From Campylobacteraceae bacterium (GTDB taxonomy: Bacteria; Campylobacterota; Campylobacteria; Campylobacterales; Sulfurospirillaceae), in the NCBI GenBank assembly GCA_027040375.1, contig JALUMJ010000134.1:1-8317 (forward strand): a stretch of DNA of 8,317 bases. The letters are read 5' to 3'. Below the pieces are notes generated by a model. It made no database searches. It saw only the letters and a list, made by a program, of their open reading frames with translations, and had not been told where the DNA came from. A program made the translations under genes and the position numbers. Of the stretch, positions 1 to 5,769 are shown piece by piece. The number at the start of each line of letters is the position of its first letter. Position 1 is the first letter of the stretch.

Positions 1-1
1 A

Positions 2-1150
2 CTATTGCAACAATCTTAATACATTTTGTTGAACAGCATTTGCTTGACTCATAGCATAAGAGCCTGATTGAGCCAAAATATTATGTTTCGCAAAACTTGC
101 ACTTTCTGCCGCAAAGTCAACATCCATTATGGTTGATTTGGCTGCAGTAACATTTACTTGAGTAATAGATATGTTTCTAACAGTTGATTCAAGTTGATTT
201 TGAACTGAACCTATATCAGATCTTATTTCATCCACATCTCTTAAAGCATAGCCAGATGTTATGATCGCTTTTTCAGCACCAGCTTTTGTGGTTACATCAA
301 CTGTGCCAAGGTTATTGGTCAAACCTGTATCTTGATCACCTTTTGCCAAACCTACTCCACCTGTAGTATTTGTGGTAAATTTATCTCCACTGTCTAGTCT
401 GATGGTATAGTTTCCAGTTCCTGCAGTTGTTTCTATGGCCCTTGCATTAACAGTTACGCCTTTGCTTTGTGCTGCAGCATTGAAAGCATCTACGATAGCT
501 TGAGCATTTTGAAGTGAGGTATTACTAGTGACATCTGTAACAGTTACACTCACAGCAGTTCCTGCAACAGAAACAGCTATAGTATGAGCAGTTGTTCCAC
601 CTGCGCTTACAGCAGTTGTTCCATCTTCCAAGGCAAAGTTAGATACTTTGGCAATTTGAGTATCTTTTATATCTATATTAACAGTTTGACCACTATAAGC
701 TCCGATATGGAAGCTTTTATTGTGGAAACCACCGTTTAACAATGTTTGACCATTAAATGAAGTAGTTGAAGCGATATTTTGAGCCTCTTGAAGAAGCCTG
801 CCTATATCTTTTTGAATAGCTTTTCTTGAATCAGCATTTTGACCATCAGACGCAGCTTGAATTGATTTGGTTCTAACTGTATTGATGATTTTTGTGTACT
901 CATCCAAGGCACCATCGGCTGTCTGGACCACATTGATACCATCATTTGCATTACTTATAGCTTGTCCCAAGCCTGTTGCTTGCGAGTTAAGACTATCAGC
1001 GATAGCAAGACCTGAAGCATCATCTGCCGCTTTGTTGATTCTCAAACCAGAACTCAACCTTGTCAAGTTTTGATTCAATGCCTGGTTGTTCATAAGACTA
1101 TTTCTGTGAGCGTTCAAAGCCGCAACATTTGTGTTAATTCTAAAACCCAT
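2..1150 (-). CDS. fla: Flagellin, major filament subunit (complete, 382 aa)
   Basis: This is the structural protein polymerised into the flagellar filament outside the cell after type III export. The N-terminus (MGFRINTNVAALNA, then LSSGLRINKAADDASGLAI at about 33-50) and the C-terminus (SQANAVQQNVLRLLQ) are the conserved D0/D1 coiled-coil ends of flagellins. Residues about 175-285 are a Thr/Ala/Gly-rich variable D2-like domain. The segment around 88-103 (IINTVRTKSIQAASDG) resembles the Campylobacter/Helicobacter type rather than the enterobacterial TLR5-binding sequence. I chose the ATG at 1150 because it is the canonical MGFRIN start and has an AAAAGGAT Shine-Dalgarno at 1156-1163. An in-frame ATG at 1216 would lie upstream of the predicted transcription start. 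The stop codon is at 2-4, so the gene is complete, but its terminator is outside the window. The flaA/flaB/fliC paralogue cannot be decided here. Confidence 0.96.
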   Translation of the reverse strand: MGFRINTNVAALNAHRNSLMNNQALNQNLTRLSSGLRINKAADDASGLAIADSLNSQATGLGQAISNANDGINVVQTADGALDEYTKIINTVRTKSIQAASDGQNADSRKAIQKDIGRLLQEAQNIASTTSFNGQTLLNGGFHNKSFHIGAYSGQTVNIDIKDTQIAKVSNFALEDGTTAVSAGGTTAHTIAVSVAGTAVSVTVTDVTSNTSLQNAQAIVDAFNAAAQSKGVTVNARAIETTAGTGNYTIRLDSGDKFTTNTTGGVGLAKGDQDTGLTNNLGTVDVTTKAGAEKAIITSGYALRDVDEIRSDIGSVQNQLESTVRNISITQVNVTAAKSTIMDVDFAAESASFAKHNILAQSGSYAMSQANAVQQNVLRLLQ

Positions 1151-1175
1151 GATAAATCCTTTTATCTTTGAAATT

Positions 1176-1197
1176 TCAGTGGCATCCTTGCCACTGA
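1176..1197 (-). promoter_or_regulatory. 5'-UTR hairpin with AGGA loop, probable CsrA binding site
   Basis: On the flagellin transcript, CAGTGGCA (1189-1196) and TGCCACTG (1177-1184) form a perfect 8-bp stem, plus one more A-T pair at 1197/1176. The loop is AGGA. The local sequence CAAGGATG fits the CsrA/RsmA SELEX-type motif (CARGGAUG with GGA in a hairpin loop). A second GGA lies in the Shine-Dalgarno (1157-1159), about 26 nt away, a distance one CsrA dimer can bridge. The hairpin begins within a few nucleotides of the predicted 5' end. In Campylobacter jejuni, flaA mRNA is the main CsrA target and FliW antagonises CsrA. Applying that here is inference. Confidence 0.68.
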
Positions 1198-1205
1198 TAC
1201 AAACT

Positions 1206-1232
1206 AAATCGGACAACCAAAAAAAAAGTTTA
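1206..1232 (-). promoter_or_regulatory. Sigma-28 (FliA) flagellar promoter of the flagellin gene
   Basis: Read on the minus strand, TAAACTTT (1225-1232) is followed by exactly 11 bases and then TCCGATTT (1206-1213). The enterobacterial sigma-28 consensus is TAAAGTTT-N11-GCCGATAA, so the -35 element matches 7 of 8, the CCGAT core is intact and the spacer is ideal. A run of nine T lies just after the TAAAC. Transcription should start near 1199-1201, giving a leader of about 50 nt. This marks the gene as a late (class 3) flagellar gene. Confidence 0.85.
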
Positions 1233-1302
1233 TAGCTAAGTCCCCCTAAAAGGAGTCAGTCGCCACCTTAAAATATTAATAATTTCGCAAGAAATACAAT
1301 TA

Positions 1303-1357
1303 CTAGCTGACTTTACGCACTAAATACAAAACTGCATTTAGTGCGTAAAGTCAGTTA
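1303..1357. repeat. Long palindrome (19-bp perfect arms, 10-nt loop), insertion-sequence-end-like
   Basis: CTGACTTTACGCACTAAAT at 1307-1325 is repeated as a perfect reverse complement at 1336-1354 around the loop 1326-1335. A G-T and two A-T pairs extend the stem outwards to 1304/1357. The arm resembles the ACTTACGCA-type ends of IS4/IS701-family elements, and its right side abuts a transposase remnant. It could be two inverted element ends left by an internal deletion, or a MITE-like unit. As RNA it would be a strong hairpin about 255 nt beyond the glucosaminidase stop and could end that operon, but no good U-run follows. Confidence 0.75.
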
Positions 1358-1497
1358 ATATCACAAAACTGTATTGGTTTTTTTACAATTTCAAATGCTA
1401 CTGGAATAGATACTTCATTGCTATAATATAAAGCATTTAGCATATTGATGCCACGAACAGACTTTCCAACTGTATGGTCAAAGTGCCAACACATCAT
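1351..1497 (-). pseudogene. Degraded IS4/IS701-like transposase fragment
   Basis: Translating the minus strand in the frame of codon 1483-1485 gives WHFDHTVGKSVRGINMLNAL, then YYSNEVSIPVAFEIVKK and PIQFCDI, followed by Asn and a stop at 1351-1353. This pattern (W-H-F/Y-D-H-s-K-g-r-x-V-k-G-I-N, then S-I-P-V-a-f-E, then K-P-I-x-F-C-D-I) is the central part of a DDE transposase family. About 47 codons remain. Upstream, the frame (1498-1566) no longer looks like transposase and reaches a stop at 1567-1569. Downstream, similarity ends exactly where the palindrome begins. There is no start codon context and no complete DDE triad, so it cannot be functional. The family name comes from motif recall and was not searched. 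Confidence 0.72.
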
Positions 1498-1612
1498 AAT
1501 AAATACAGTTGAAGATGCTAGTTTAATAGCAAAGTTAAGCAGTATTGTTTTATGGGGATTTATAGTTTATTTTTTAGCTAAGCCACATGTAAAAAAGTTT
1601 ATAAACAAATAG

Positions 1613-2461
1613 TCACCATAAGTCATCAAACTTTTTTTGGCTTACATGTAGCGATTGGCTTAATGCTACAAGCCCGACTTTGTTCATGATGAGCTTTATT
1701 TTCTTAGGCCAAGATTTTCTGTAATTAAAAGAGTTCTTTTTTCCGCCTATCATATCTATAAGTTTATCATTGATTTCTTTGGTAAAAAGGATATTTTTAG
1801 AGTATAATTTTACAGAATTATCGAGCATTTTTCTTGCATTTGCAAAGGCCTTTTGACTTCTATTTTTGTTTATCCAATTTTTACAAAAATCTTCTATATT
1901 TGCCAAGTTTGCAGACAATCTTTTCTCGGGATTTTTATCAAAGAAATCAAGTGATTTTTTACTACCAGCTATACCTTTTGGGCGATAATCTTTTTTGAAG
2001 CTAGGAGGCCTTCTTTTCCAATCAAGCTTATCTTTTGTATATTTATCTATCATCTTTGTATTATATAAGACTTTACTTGGAAGATTTATTATATTTGGCA
2101 GATATAAAGAAGGAAGCATGGCTTCTCCTTTTTTTGCTCCAAGGCTGAGTATATTTCCTGTAATTTTTGCTACATATCCTCTGCCATATCCTGATTCCAC
2201 GCCTGCTATTGCTAAAACGGCAGCTGGAGGGACATTGTATTTAAGACATATTTTTATAGCTTTTGGGGCTAAATTTTTATAAAAGTTCTTTACATGTAAG
2301 TATTTTCTATAAGGATAGTTCTTTTTCCAAGTTTTTGTAATATCTTGTTTTTGATTTATTAATTCTTTGTCTTTTGCTTTGTTTAAATTACTAAAAAATA
2401 CAACACAAAATACAAGTATAATTGAAAGTATAATCCAGAAAAGATTTTTTCTAACTAACAT
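1613..2461 (-). CDS. Membrane-anchored glucosaminidase-domain peptidoglycan hydrolase (Bax/FlgJ-like)
   Basis: This is a 282-aa protein with a basic N-terminus and a single hydrophobic segment at about 8-24 (LFWIILSIILVFCVVFF), most likely an uncleaved anchor that places the rest in the periplasm. The core around residues 80-112 contains AVLAIAGVESGYGRGYVAK and then a GNILSLGA stretch. This matches the A-x-x-x-E-S-G-Y/W-G-x-S...N-x-F-G signature of glucosaminidase-type lysozyme folds (Bax, FlgJ C-domain), with the Glu of ESGYG as presumed catalytic acid. These enzymes cleave the glycan backbone of peptidoglycan. The start at 2461 overlaps the aroC stop by 11 bases, so translation is probably coupled; its own Shine-Dalgarno is poor (A-rich). 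No SH3b or other wall-binding domain is evident, and the Lys-rich remainder looks lineage-specific. A flagellar role is possible but not shown. Confidence 0.82.
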   Translation of the reverse strand: MLVRKNLFWIILSIILVFCVVFFSNLNKAKDKELINQKQDITKTWKKNYPYRKYLHVKNFYKNLAPKAIKICLKYNVPPAAVLAIAGVESGYGRGYVAKITGNILSLGAKKGEAMLPSLYLPNIINLPSKVLYNTKMIDKYTKDKLDWKRRPPSFKKDYRPKGIAGSKKSLDFFDKNPEKRLSANLANIEDFCKNWINKNRSQKAFANARKMLDNSVKLYSKNILFTKEINDKLIDMIGGKKNSFNYRKSWPKKIKLIMNKVGLVALSQSLHVSQKKFDDLW

Positions 2462-3527
2462 AAACTTTTTTTATGTTTTTTATGTTTGAACTCATATTTA
2501 AAAACAACATATCAGCTAAAACTATAGCAGTCATGGCTTCAGCAACCACGCTTCCTCGAACAGCGATACAAGGGTCATGCCTTCCTTTTAAGGAAAATTC
2601 TTGCTCCTGTCCGTTTTTGTTTATGGTTAATTGCTCTTTAAATATAGAAGGAGTCGGTTTAAAATAAACTTTTAAATCTATATCGTCTCCATTTGATATC
2701 CCACCCAAGATTCCGCCACTATTATTGCTTAAAAATCCATCTTTTGATATTTGGTCATTATTTTGTGAGCCATTTAATGATGATGATTCAAACCCAACTC
2801 CGATTTCAACAGCTTTTGAGCCATTGATACTCATAAGTGCGTCAGCGAGAACGGCATCTAGTTTGTAATATATCGGCTCTCCTAAGCCAATAGGTACATT
2901 TATGGCTTTTACCCCAACCACTCCACCTATGGAATCGTGAGAATTTTTAGCTTCAAGAATTTTATCTTTCCATTTTTGTTCACAGTTTTTATTTAGTGCA
3001 AAAATCTCACTATCTGGTGCATATGAAAAATCATATTGATCACACTTTATCCCACCAACCTCGCATACACCACTAAATACTTTTATATTTAATTCTTTCA
3101 ATATCAACTTGGCAATTGCGCCAGCGGCCACTCTTGAAGCTGTTTCTCTCGCACTACTTCTTCCACCGCCCCTATAGTCTCTGATTTCATATTTTTTATA
3201 GTATGTAAAATCTGCATGTCCTGGTCTAAAAATATCTTTTATATTGTTGTAGTCTTTGCTTTTTTGGTCTTCATTATATATGATAAGCTCGATAGGAGTT
3301 CCAGTGCTGTAGCCTTCAAATACACCGCTTAAGATTTGTACTTTATCACCCTCTTTTCTAGAGGTTGCAAATTTGTTAAGCCCAGGTCTTCTTCTGTCTA
3401 GCTCACTTTGTATAAAATCAACATCGATTTTAACGCCTGAGGGCATACCGTCTATCAAACATCCGATAGCTTTGCCATGCGATTCTCCAAATGTGCTAAA
3501 TGAAAATCTTTTGCCAAATTTGTTCAT
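2451..3527 (-). CDS. aroC: Chorismate synthase
   Basis: This cytoplasmic enzyme catalyses the last shikimate-pathway step, 5-enolpyruvylshikimate-3-phosphate to chorismate, and needs reduced FMN. The 358-aa product has the family length and all signatures: GESHGKAIG (14-22, His17), DRRRPG (44-49), RPGHAD (101-106, His104), the YRGGGRSSARET block from 118 running to about 139, NNSGGILGG (268-276), KPTPSI (290-295) and RHDPCIAVRGSVVAEAM (316-332). The ATG at 3527 lies 2 bases after the rnc stop. Its Shine-Dalgarno (AAGGA) is embedded in the last codons of rnc, so it is translationally linked to rnc. It is followed by the overlapping glucosaminidase gene. No key residue is missing. From memory, the aroC-rnc-rnhA order is conserved in Campylobacter. 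Confidence 0.98.
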   Translation of the reverse strand: MNKFGKRFSFSTFGESHGKAIGCLIDGMPSGVKIDVDFIQSELDRRRPGLNKFATSRKEGDKVQILSGVFEGYSTGTPIELIIYNEDQKSKDYNNIKDIFRPGHADFTYYKKYEIRDYRGGGRSSARETASRVAAGAIAKLILKELNIKVFSGVCEVGGIKCDQYDFSYAPDSEIFALNKNCEQKWKDKILEAKNSHDSIGGVVGVKAINVPIGLGEPIYYKLDAVLADALMSINGSKAVEIGVGFESSSLNGSQNNDQISKDGFLSNNSGGILGGISNGDDIDLKVYFKPTPSIFKEQLTINKNGQEQEFSLKGRHDPCIAVRGSVVAEAMTAIVLADMLFLNMSSNIKNIKKVYVS

Positions 3528-3529
3528 GG

Positions 3530-4210
3530 TTATTTGTCCTTGTTTAGCACATCTAGTGCTAGTTTGGCTGAAGCTTGTTGCGCCTCTTTTTTGCTTTTAC
3601 CTTTTGCTCTTGAAATCTCTTTGTTTTGAATTACGACAGCTATTTCAAACTCTTTCATGTGGTCTGGTCCAAAAGCCCTTAACAGTTTATACTCAGGAGT
3701 TTCACCAAATTTTGCTTGAGTCAATTCTTGAAGAGTAGTTTTAAAATCTCTAAAAATAGCTTCCATATCTATAATTGGGTAAGCATTTTCTAGTAGATGA
3801 ACTGAGATTTTTTTTACCTTTTCTAAGCCAGCTTCTAGGTAAAGAGCTCCCATAACAGCCTCAAAAGCATTTGATAACAGTGAAGATTTTCCTCTGCCTT
3901 TGTTGTTTTCTTCAGCCAAAGAGATAAAGATATGCTCACCAAGGTTTAAACACTCAGCAAGCTTTTTAAATCCCTTTTCGTTTACCAAAGAAGCTCGCAA
4001 TTTGGATAGTTCTCCCTCCGCCACATTTGGAAACTTGTGGTATAAGTATTCTCCAACTATCAAGTCCATAACCGCATCACCCAAGAACTCAAGCCTTTCG
4101 TTATTGTAGGACTTTTTATAACTCTTATGTGTAAGTGCTTCGATTATCAGATTTTGGTCTTTAAACTGATAATCCAAACGCTTTTGCAAGGTGTCTAATC
4201 CATTTTTCAT
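3530..4210 (-). CDS. rnc: Ribonuclease III
   Basis: This double-strand-specific endoribonuclease processes rRNA precursors and structured or antisense-paired RNAs. The 226-aa length is typical. The catalytic domain (about 5-148) carries the signature [12 protein letters not shown] with Glu41 and Asp45, and [16 protein letters not shown] with Glu117. A double-stranded-RNA-binding domain occupies about 155-224 and ends in [17 protein letters not shown]. At the position of E. coli Asp114 this protein has Asn114. Asn there appears, from memory, in other Campylobacterota, and the two key metal ligands Glu41/Glu117 are kept, so activity is expected. The ATG at 4210 has an AGGAGT Shine-Dalgarno (4216-4221). 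It starts 15 bases after the rnhA stop and ends 2 bases before aroC. Confidence 0.98.
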   Translation of the reverse strand: MKNGLDTLQKRLDYQFKDQNLIIEALTHKSYKKSYNNERLEFLGDAVMDLIVGEYLYHKFPNVAEGELSKLRASLVNEKGFKKLAECLNLGEHIFISLAEENNKGRGKSSLLSNAFEAVMGALYLEAGLEKVKKISVHLLENAYPIIDMEAIFRDFKTTLQELTQAKFGETPEYKLLRAFGPDHMKEFEIAVVIQNKEISRAKGKSKKEAQQASAKLALDVLNKDK

Positions 4211-4225
4211 ATATAACTCCTATTT

Positions 4226-4648
4226 TTAAATCTGTAGATTTTCTGCTTCTTCTCTGGCTAATTTATCGCAAATTTCATTTTCTTCGTGTCCATTATGCCC
4301 TCTTACCCAACTAGCTTTTATCTTATGCTTTTTTGCTACTTCTATGTATTGCTTCCACATGTCAGGGTTTTTAACTTTTGCAAAATTCCTCTTTTGCCAG
4401 TTTTTTAGCCATTCGTTTATGCCCTTAACAACATAAGTAGAATCACTTGTGATTTCAACTTCACAAGGCTCTTTTAGTGCTTTTAACCCCTCTATGACAG
4501 CAAGTAATTCCATTTGATTATTTGTCGCATTTGCACGAGAGCCTTTTATGATTTTTTCACTTCCTTTAAATTTTAAAATCGCACAATATCCACCATTGCC
4601 TGGATTTCCGAGCGACGAGCCATCACAGAAAAGGGATATTTGCTTCAT
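4226..4648 (-). CDS. rnhA: Ribonuclease HI
   Basis: This enzyme degrades the RNA strand of RNA-DNA hybrids (R-loops, leftover primers). The 140-aa protein contains every catalytic residue of the type 1 fold: Asp9 in LFCDGSSLGNPGNGGY, Glu47 in NNQMELLAV, Asp69 in EITSDSTYVVKGI, His118 in WVRGHNGHEENE and Asp128 in EICDKLAREEA. These correspond to E. coli D10, E48, D70, H124 and D134. The basic handle region (EWLKNWQKRNFAKVKNPDMW, about 79-98) is present. The ATG at 4648 lies inside the end of the upstream LapB-like gene (26-base overlap, different frame), with an AAGAAGAG Shine-Dalgarno, so translational coupling is likely. It sits directly upstream of rnc. Confidence 0.98.
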   Translation of the reverse strand: MKQISLFCDGSSLGNPGNGGYCAILKFKGSEKIIKGSRANATNNQMELLAVIEGLKALKEPCEVEITSDSTYVVKGINEWLKNWQKRNFAKVKNPDMWKQYIEVAKKHKIKASWVRGHNGHEENEICDKLAREEAENLQI

Positions 4649-5666
4649 CGCTCTTCTTTATGATTGAACTTTGTATCTTTGCACTCGCAATACTTAGGCA
4701 TTTTGGGCATCTATAAAAATATATCGGAAACACATTTTTACACTCCTTACACATATAATGAAAGCTTAAATCTGCTTTTATATCTTTAGAGTTTTGCAAT
4801 AGGCTAAGAGCTTTTAATTCAAAAGGAGTATTTTCGATTTTTTCATATTTTATTTGTCCTTTTGCCATCGCTATTTGTTTTAGCACAGGGTTGTCAAATT
4901 TAGATAAATCTAGCCATTTATCATCGCAAAACCAAAGTAAATCTAGTAGATTATTGTAATCAAATTGTAAAAACTCATCATCTTCTAAAGGTAATCTGTT
5001 TTGTTGCAAAAATTCAAAATATTTTCTCTGTAAAAATTTTTCTTCCTTAGATATCTTTTTTAACTTTTTAACTTTTTGGGCATTGCTTATCTTTGCATCT
5101 TCATATAATTCCAAGGTTTGTATATATTTTTTTTGCTGAGAAGTTTTTGCTCCTAACTCTTCTAGCGAGTCTAAGACTTCTATGGCTTGCTTGTACTCTT
5201 TTAATCTTTCAAAAACTACAGTGAGATACTTCAATGACTCTTCATTTCTTGGATGAAGCCTAAGTGATTCTGAAAATACCTCACTACTTCTTGAGAGAAA
5301 ACCAGCCATAAAATATGTCTTTCCAAGAGCTGAGAGAATATACTTTTTCTTATCTTTGCCTTTTACCCTTTTTAAAGAAACAAGATAGATGTTTATAGAT
5401 TTCTCGTAATCACCGCTCTTCCCATAAGCATCAGCTAGTAAAATAAGAGATTCTACAGGAATTTCGTAATCTTGCAGAAGTTTTTTGTACTCTTTTTCAT
5501 CACTTACTATTTCAAATTTTTTAACAAACTTTTCTATACTATCTTTTTCTTCTTTATTTTTAAAAACTCCCCACCAATAATTGGCAAAAGAGATGACAAA
5601 AATCACAGCAAAAAGTATAATAATCCCAAACATAGGGTCTCTATACTCGATAAAAAAACTATTCAA
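4623..5666 (-). CDS. LapB/YciM-like membrane TPR protein with C-terminal zinc ribbon (TTG start)
   Basis: The 347-aa protein has one N-terminal transmembrane segment (about 12-34, MFGIIILFAVIFVISFANYW), tetratricopeptide-like helical repeats (about 72-170, e.g. LLADAYGKSGDYEKSINIYL and ALGKTYFMAGFLSRSSEVFS), a less regular Lys-rich middle, and a C-terminal rubredoxin-like ribbon with Cys306/Cys309 (YMCKEC) and Cys320/Cys323 (YRCPKC). This architecture (anchor, cytoplasmic TPRs, rubredoxin-like ribbon) is that of LapB (YciM), which in E. coli controls LpxC turnover with FtsH; the ribbon even shares the Y-x-C-x-x-C...C-P-x-C layout. Function here is inference. The TTG at 5664-5666 has an AAAAGG Shine-Dalgarno 8 bases upstream (5675-5680); an ATG at 5633 would give an 11-residue shorter protein. 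It is the first gene of the minus-strand operon. Confidence 0.8.
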   Translation of the reverse strand: MNSFFIEYRDPMFGIIILFAVIFVISFANYWWGVFKNKEEKDSIEKFVKKFEIVSDEKEYKKLLQDYEIPVESLILLADAYGKSGDYEKSINIYLVSLKRVKGKDKKKYILSALGKTYFMAGFLSRSSEVFSESLRLHPRNEESLKYLTVVFERLKEYKQAIEVLDSLEELGAKTSQQKKYIQTLELYEDAKISNAQKVKKLKKISKEEKFLQRKYFEFLQQNRLPLEDDEFLQFDYNNLLDLLWFCDDKWLDLSKFDNPVLKQIAMAKGQIKYEKIENTPFELKALSLLQNSKDIKADLSFHYMCKECKNVFPIYFYRCPKCLSIASAKIQSSIIKKSDEANIPFL

Positions 5667-5694
5667 ATTTACAACCTTTTATTGATAAAGAGAT

Positions 5695-5703
5695 ATTATA
5701 CCA
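5695..5703 (-). promoter_or_regulatory. Extended -10 promoter of the lapB-like-rnhA-rnc-aroC operon
   Basis: The minus strand reads TGG-TATAAT at 5703-5695, a perfect extended -10. No -35 box is evident, which is normal for the housekeeping sigma factor of Campylobacterota. The start would be near 5688, leaving about 22 nt of leader before the TTG. It faces away from the dnaG promoter. Confidence 0.7.
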
Positions 5704-5717
5704 AATTAGTTTTTAAA

Positions 5718-5726
5718 TGTTATAAT
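5718..5726 (+). promoter_or_regulatory. Extended -10 promoter of dnaG
   Basis: TGT-TATAAT at 5718-5726 is a perfect extended -10. The predicted start is near 5733, giving a leader of roughly 37 nt that contains TGCCA-N5-TGGCA (5741-5755) next to the Shine-Dalgarno AGAGGGG (5755-5761). Its -35 region coincides with the -10 of the divergent operon. Confidence 0.7.
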
Positions 5727-5769
5727 GCAAAATCATAAAATGCCATTTATTGGCAGAGGGGATAGTTAA

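Larger units (their letters stand above)
1217..1612. other. Gene-free interval holding promoter, palindrome and insertion-sequence fossil
   Basis: This stretch separates the flagellin leader from the end of the glucosaminidase operon. It contains the -35 box of the sigma-28 promoter, a 19-bp-arm palindrome and a transposase remnant. AGTCAGT occurs at 1254-1260 and again at 1349-1355 in the palindrome arm, possibly another trace of an element end. No intact reading frame or RNA gene is visible in the rest (about 1240-1302 and 1500-1612). Confidence 0.7.

Noticed and set aside
867..1073. 68-codon open frame antisense to flagellin
   Set aside because: It is a mirror of strongly conserved flagellin codons, with no independent coding signal.
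1148..1216. A 22-residue longer flagellin beginning at the ATG at 1216
   Set aside because: That ATG lies upstream of the predicted sigma-28 start and next to the -10 box, and the extension is unlike any flagellin. MGFRINTN at 1150 is the canonical start with its own Shine-Dalgarno.
1579..1644. Imperfect inverted repeat around the glucosaminidase stop (TAAGCC and AAAAAAGTTT with their complements)
   Set aside because: The main stem is A/T only with an asymmetric internal loop, and no U-run follows it, so it is not a convincing terminator.
1995..2282. 95-codon open frame antisense to the glucosaminidase gene
   Set aside because: No motif or ribosome site; the minus-strand gene has a recognisable catalytic core and membrane anchor.
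3373..3738. 121-codon open frame on the plus strand
   Set aside because: It is antisense to the aroC/rnc junction, has no ribosome site or family motif, and both overlapped genes are certain.
5472..5738. 88-codon open frame on the plus strand upstream of dnaG
   Set aside because: It is Phe/Lys/Tyr-rich low-complexity translation of AT-rich antisense DNA, and it runs through the divergent promoters.
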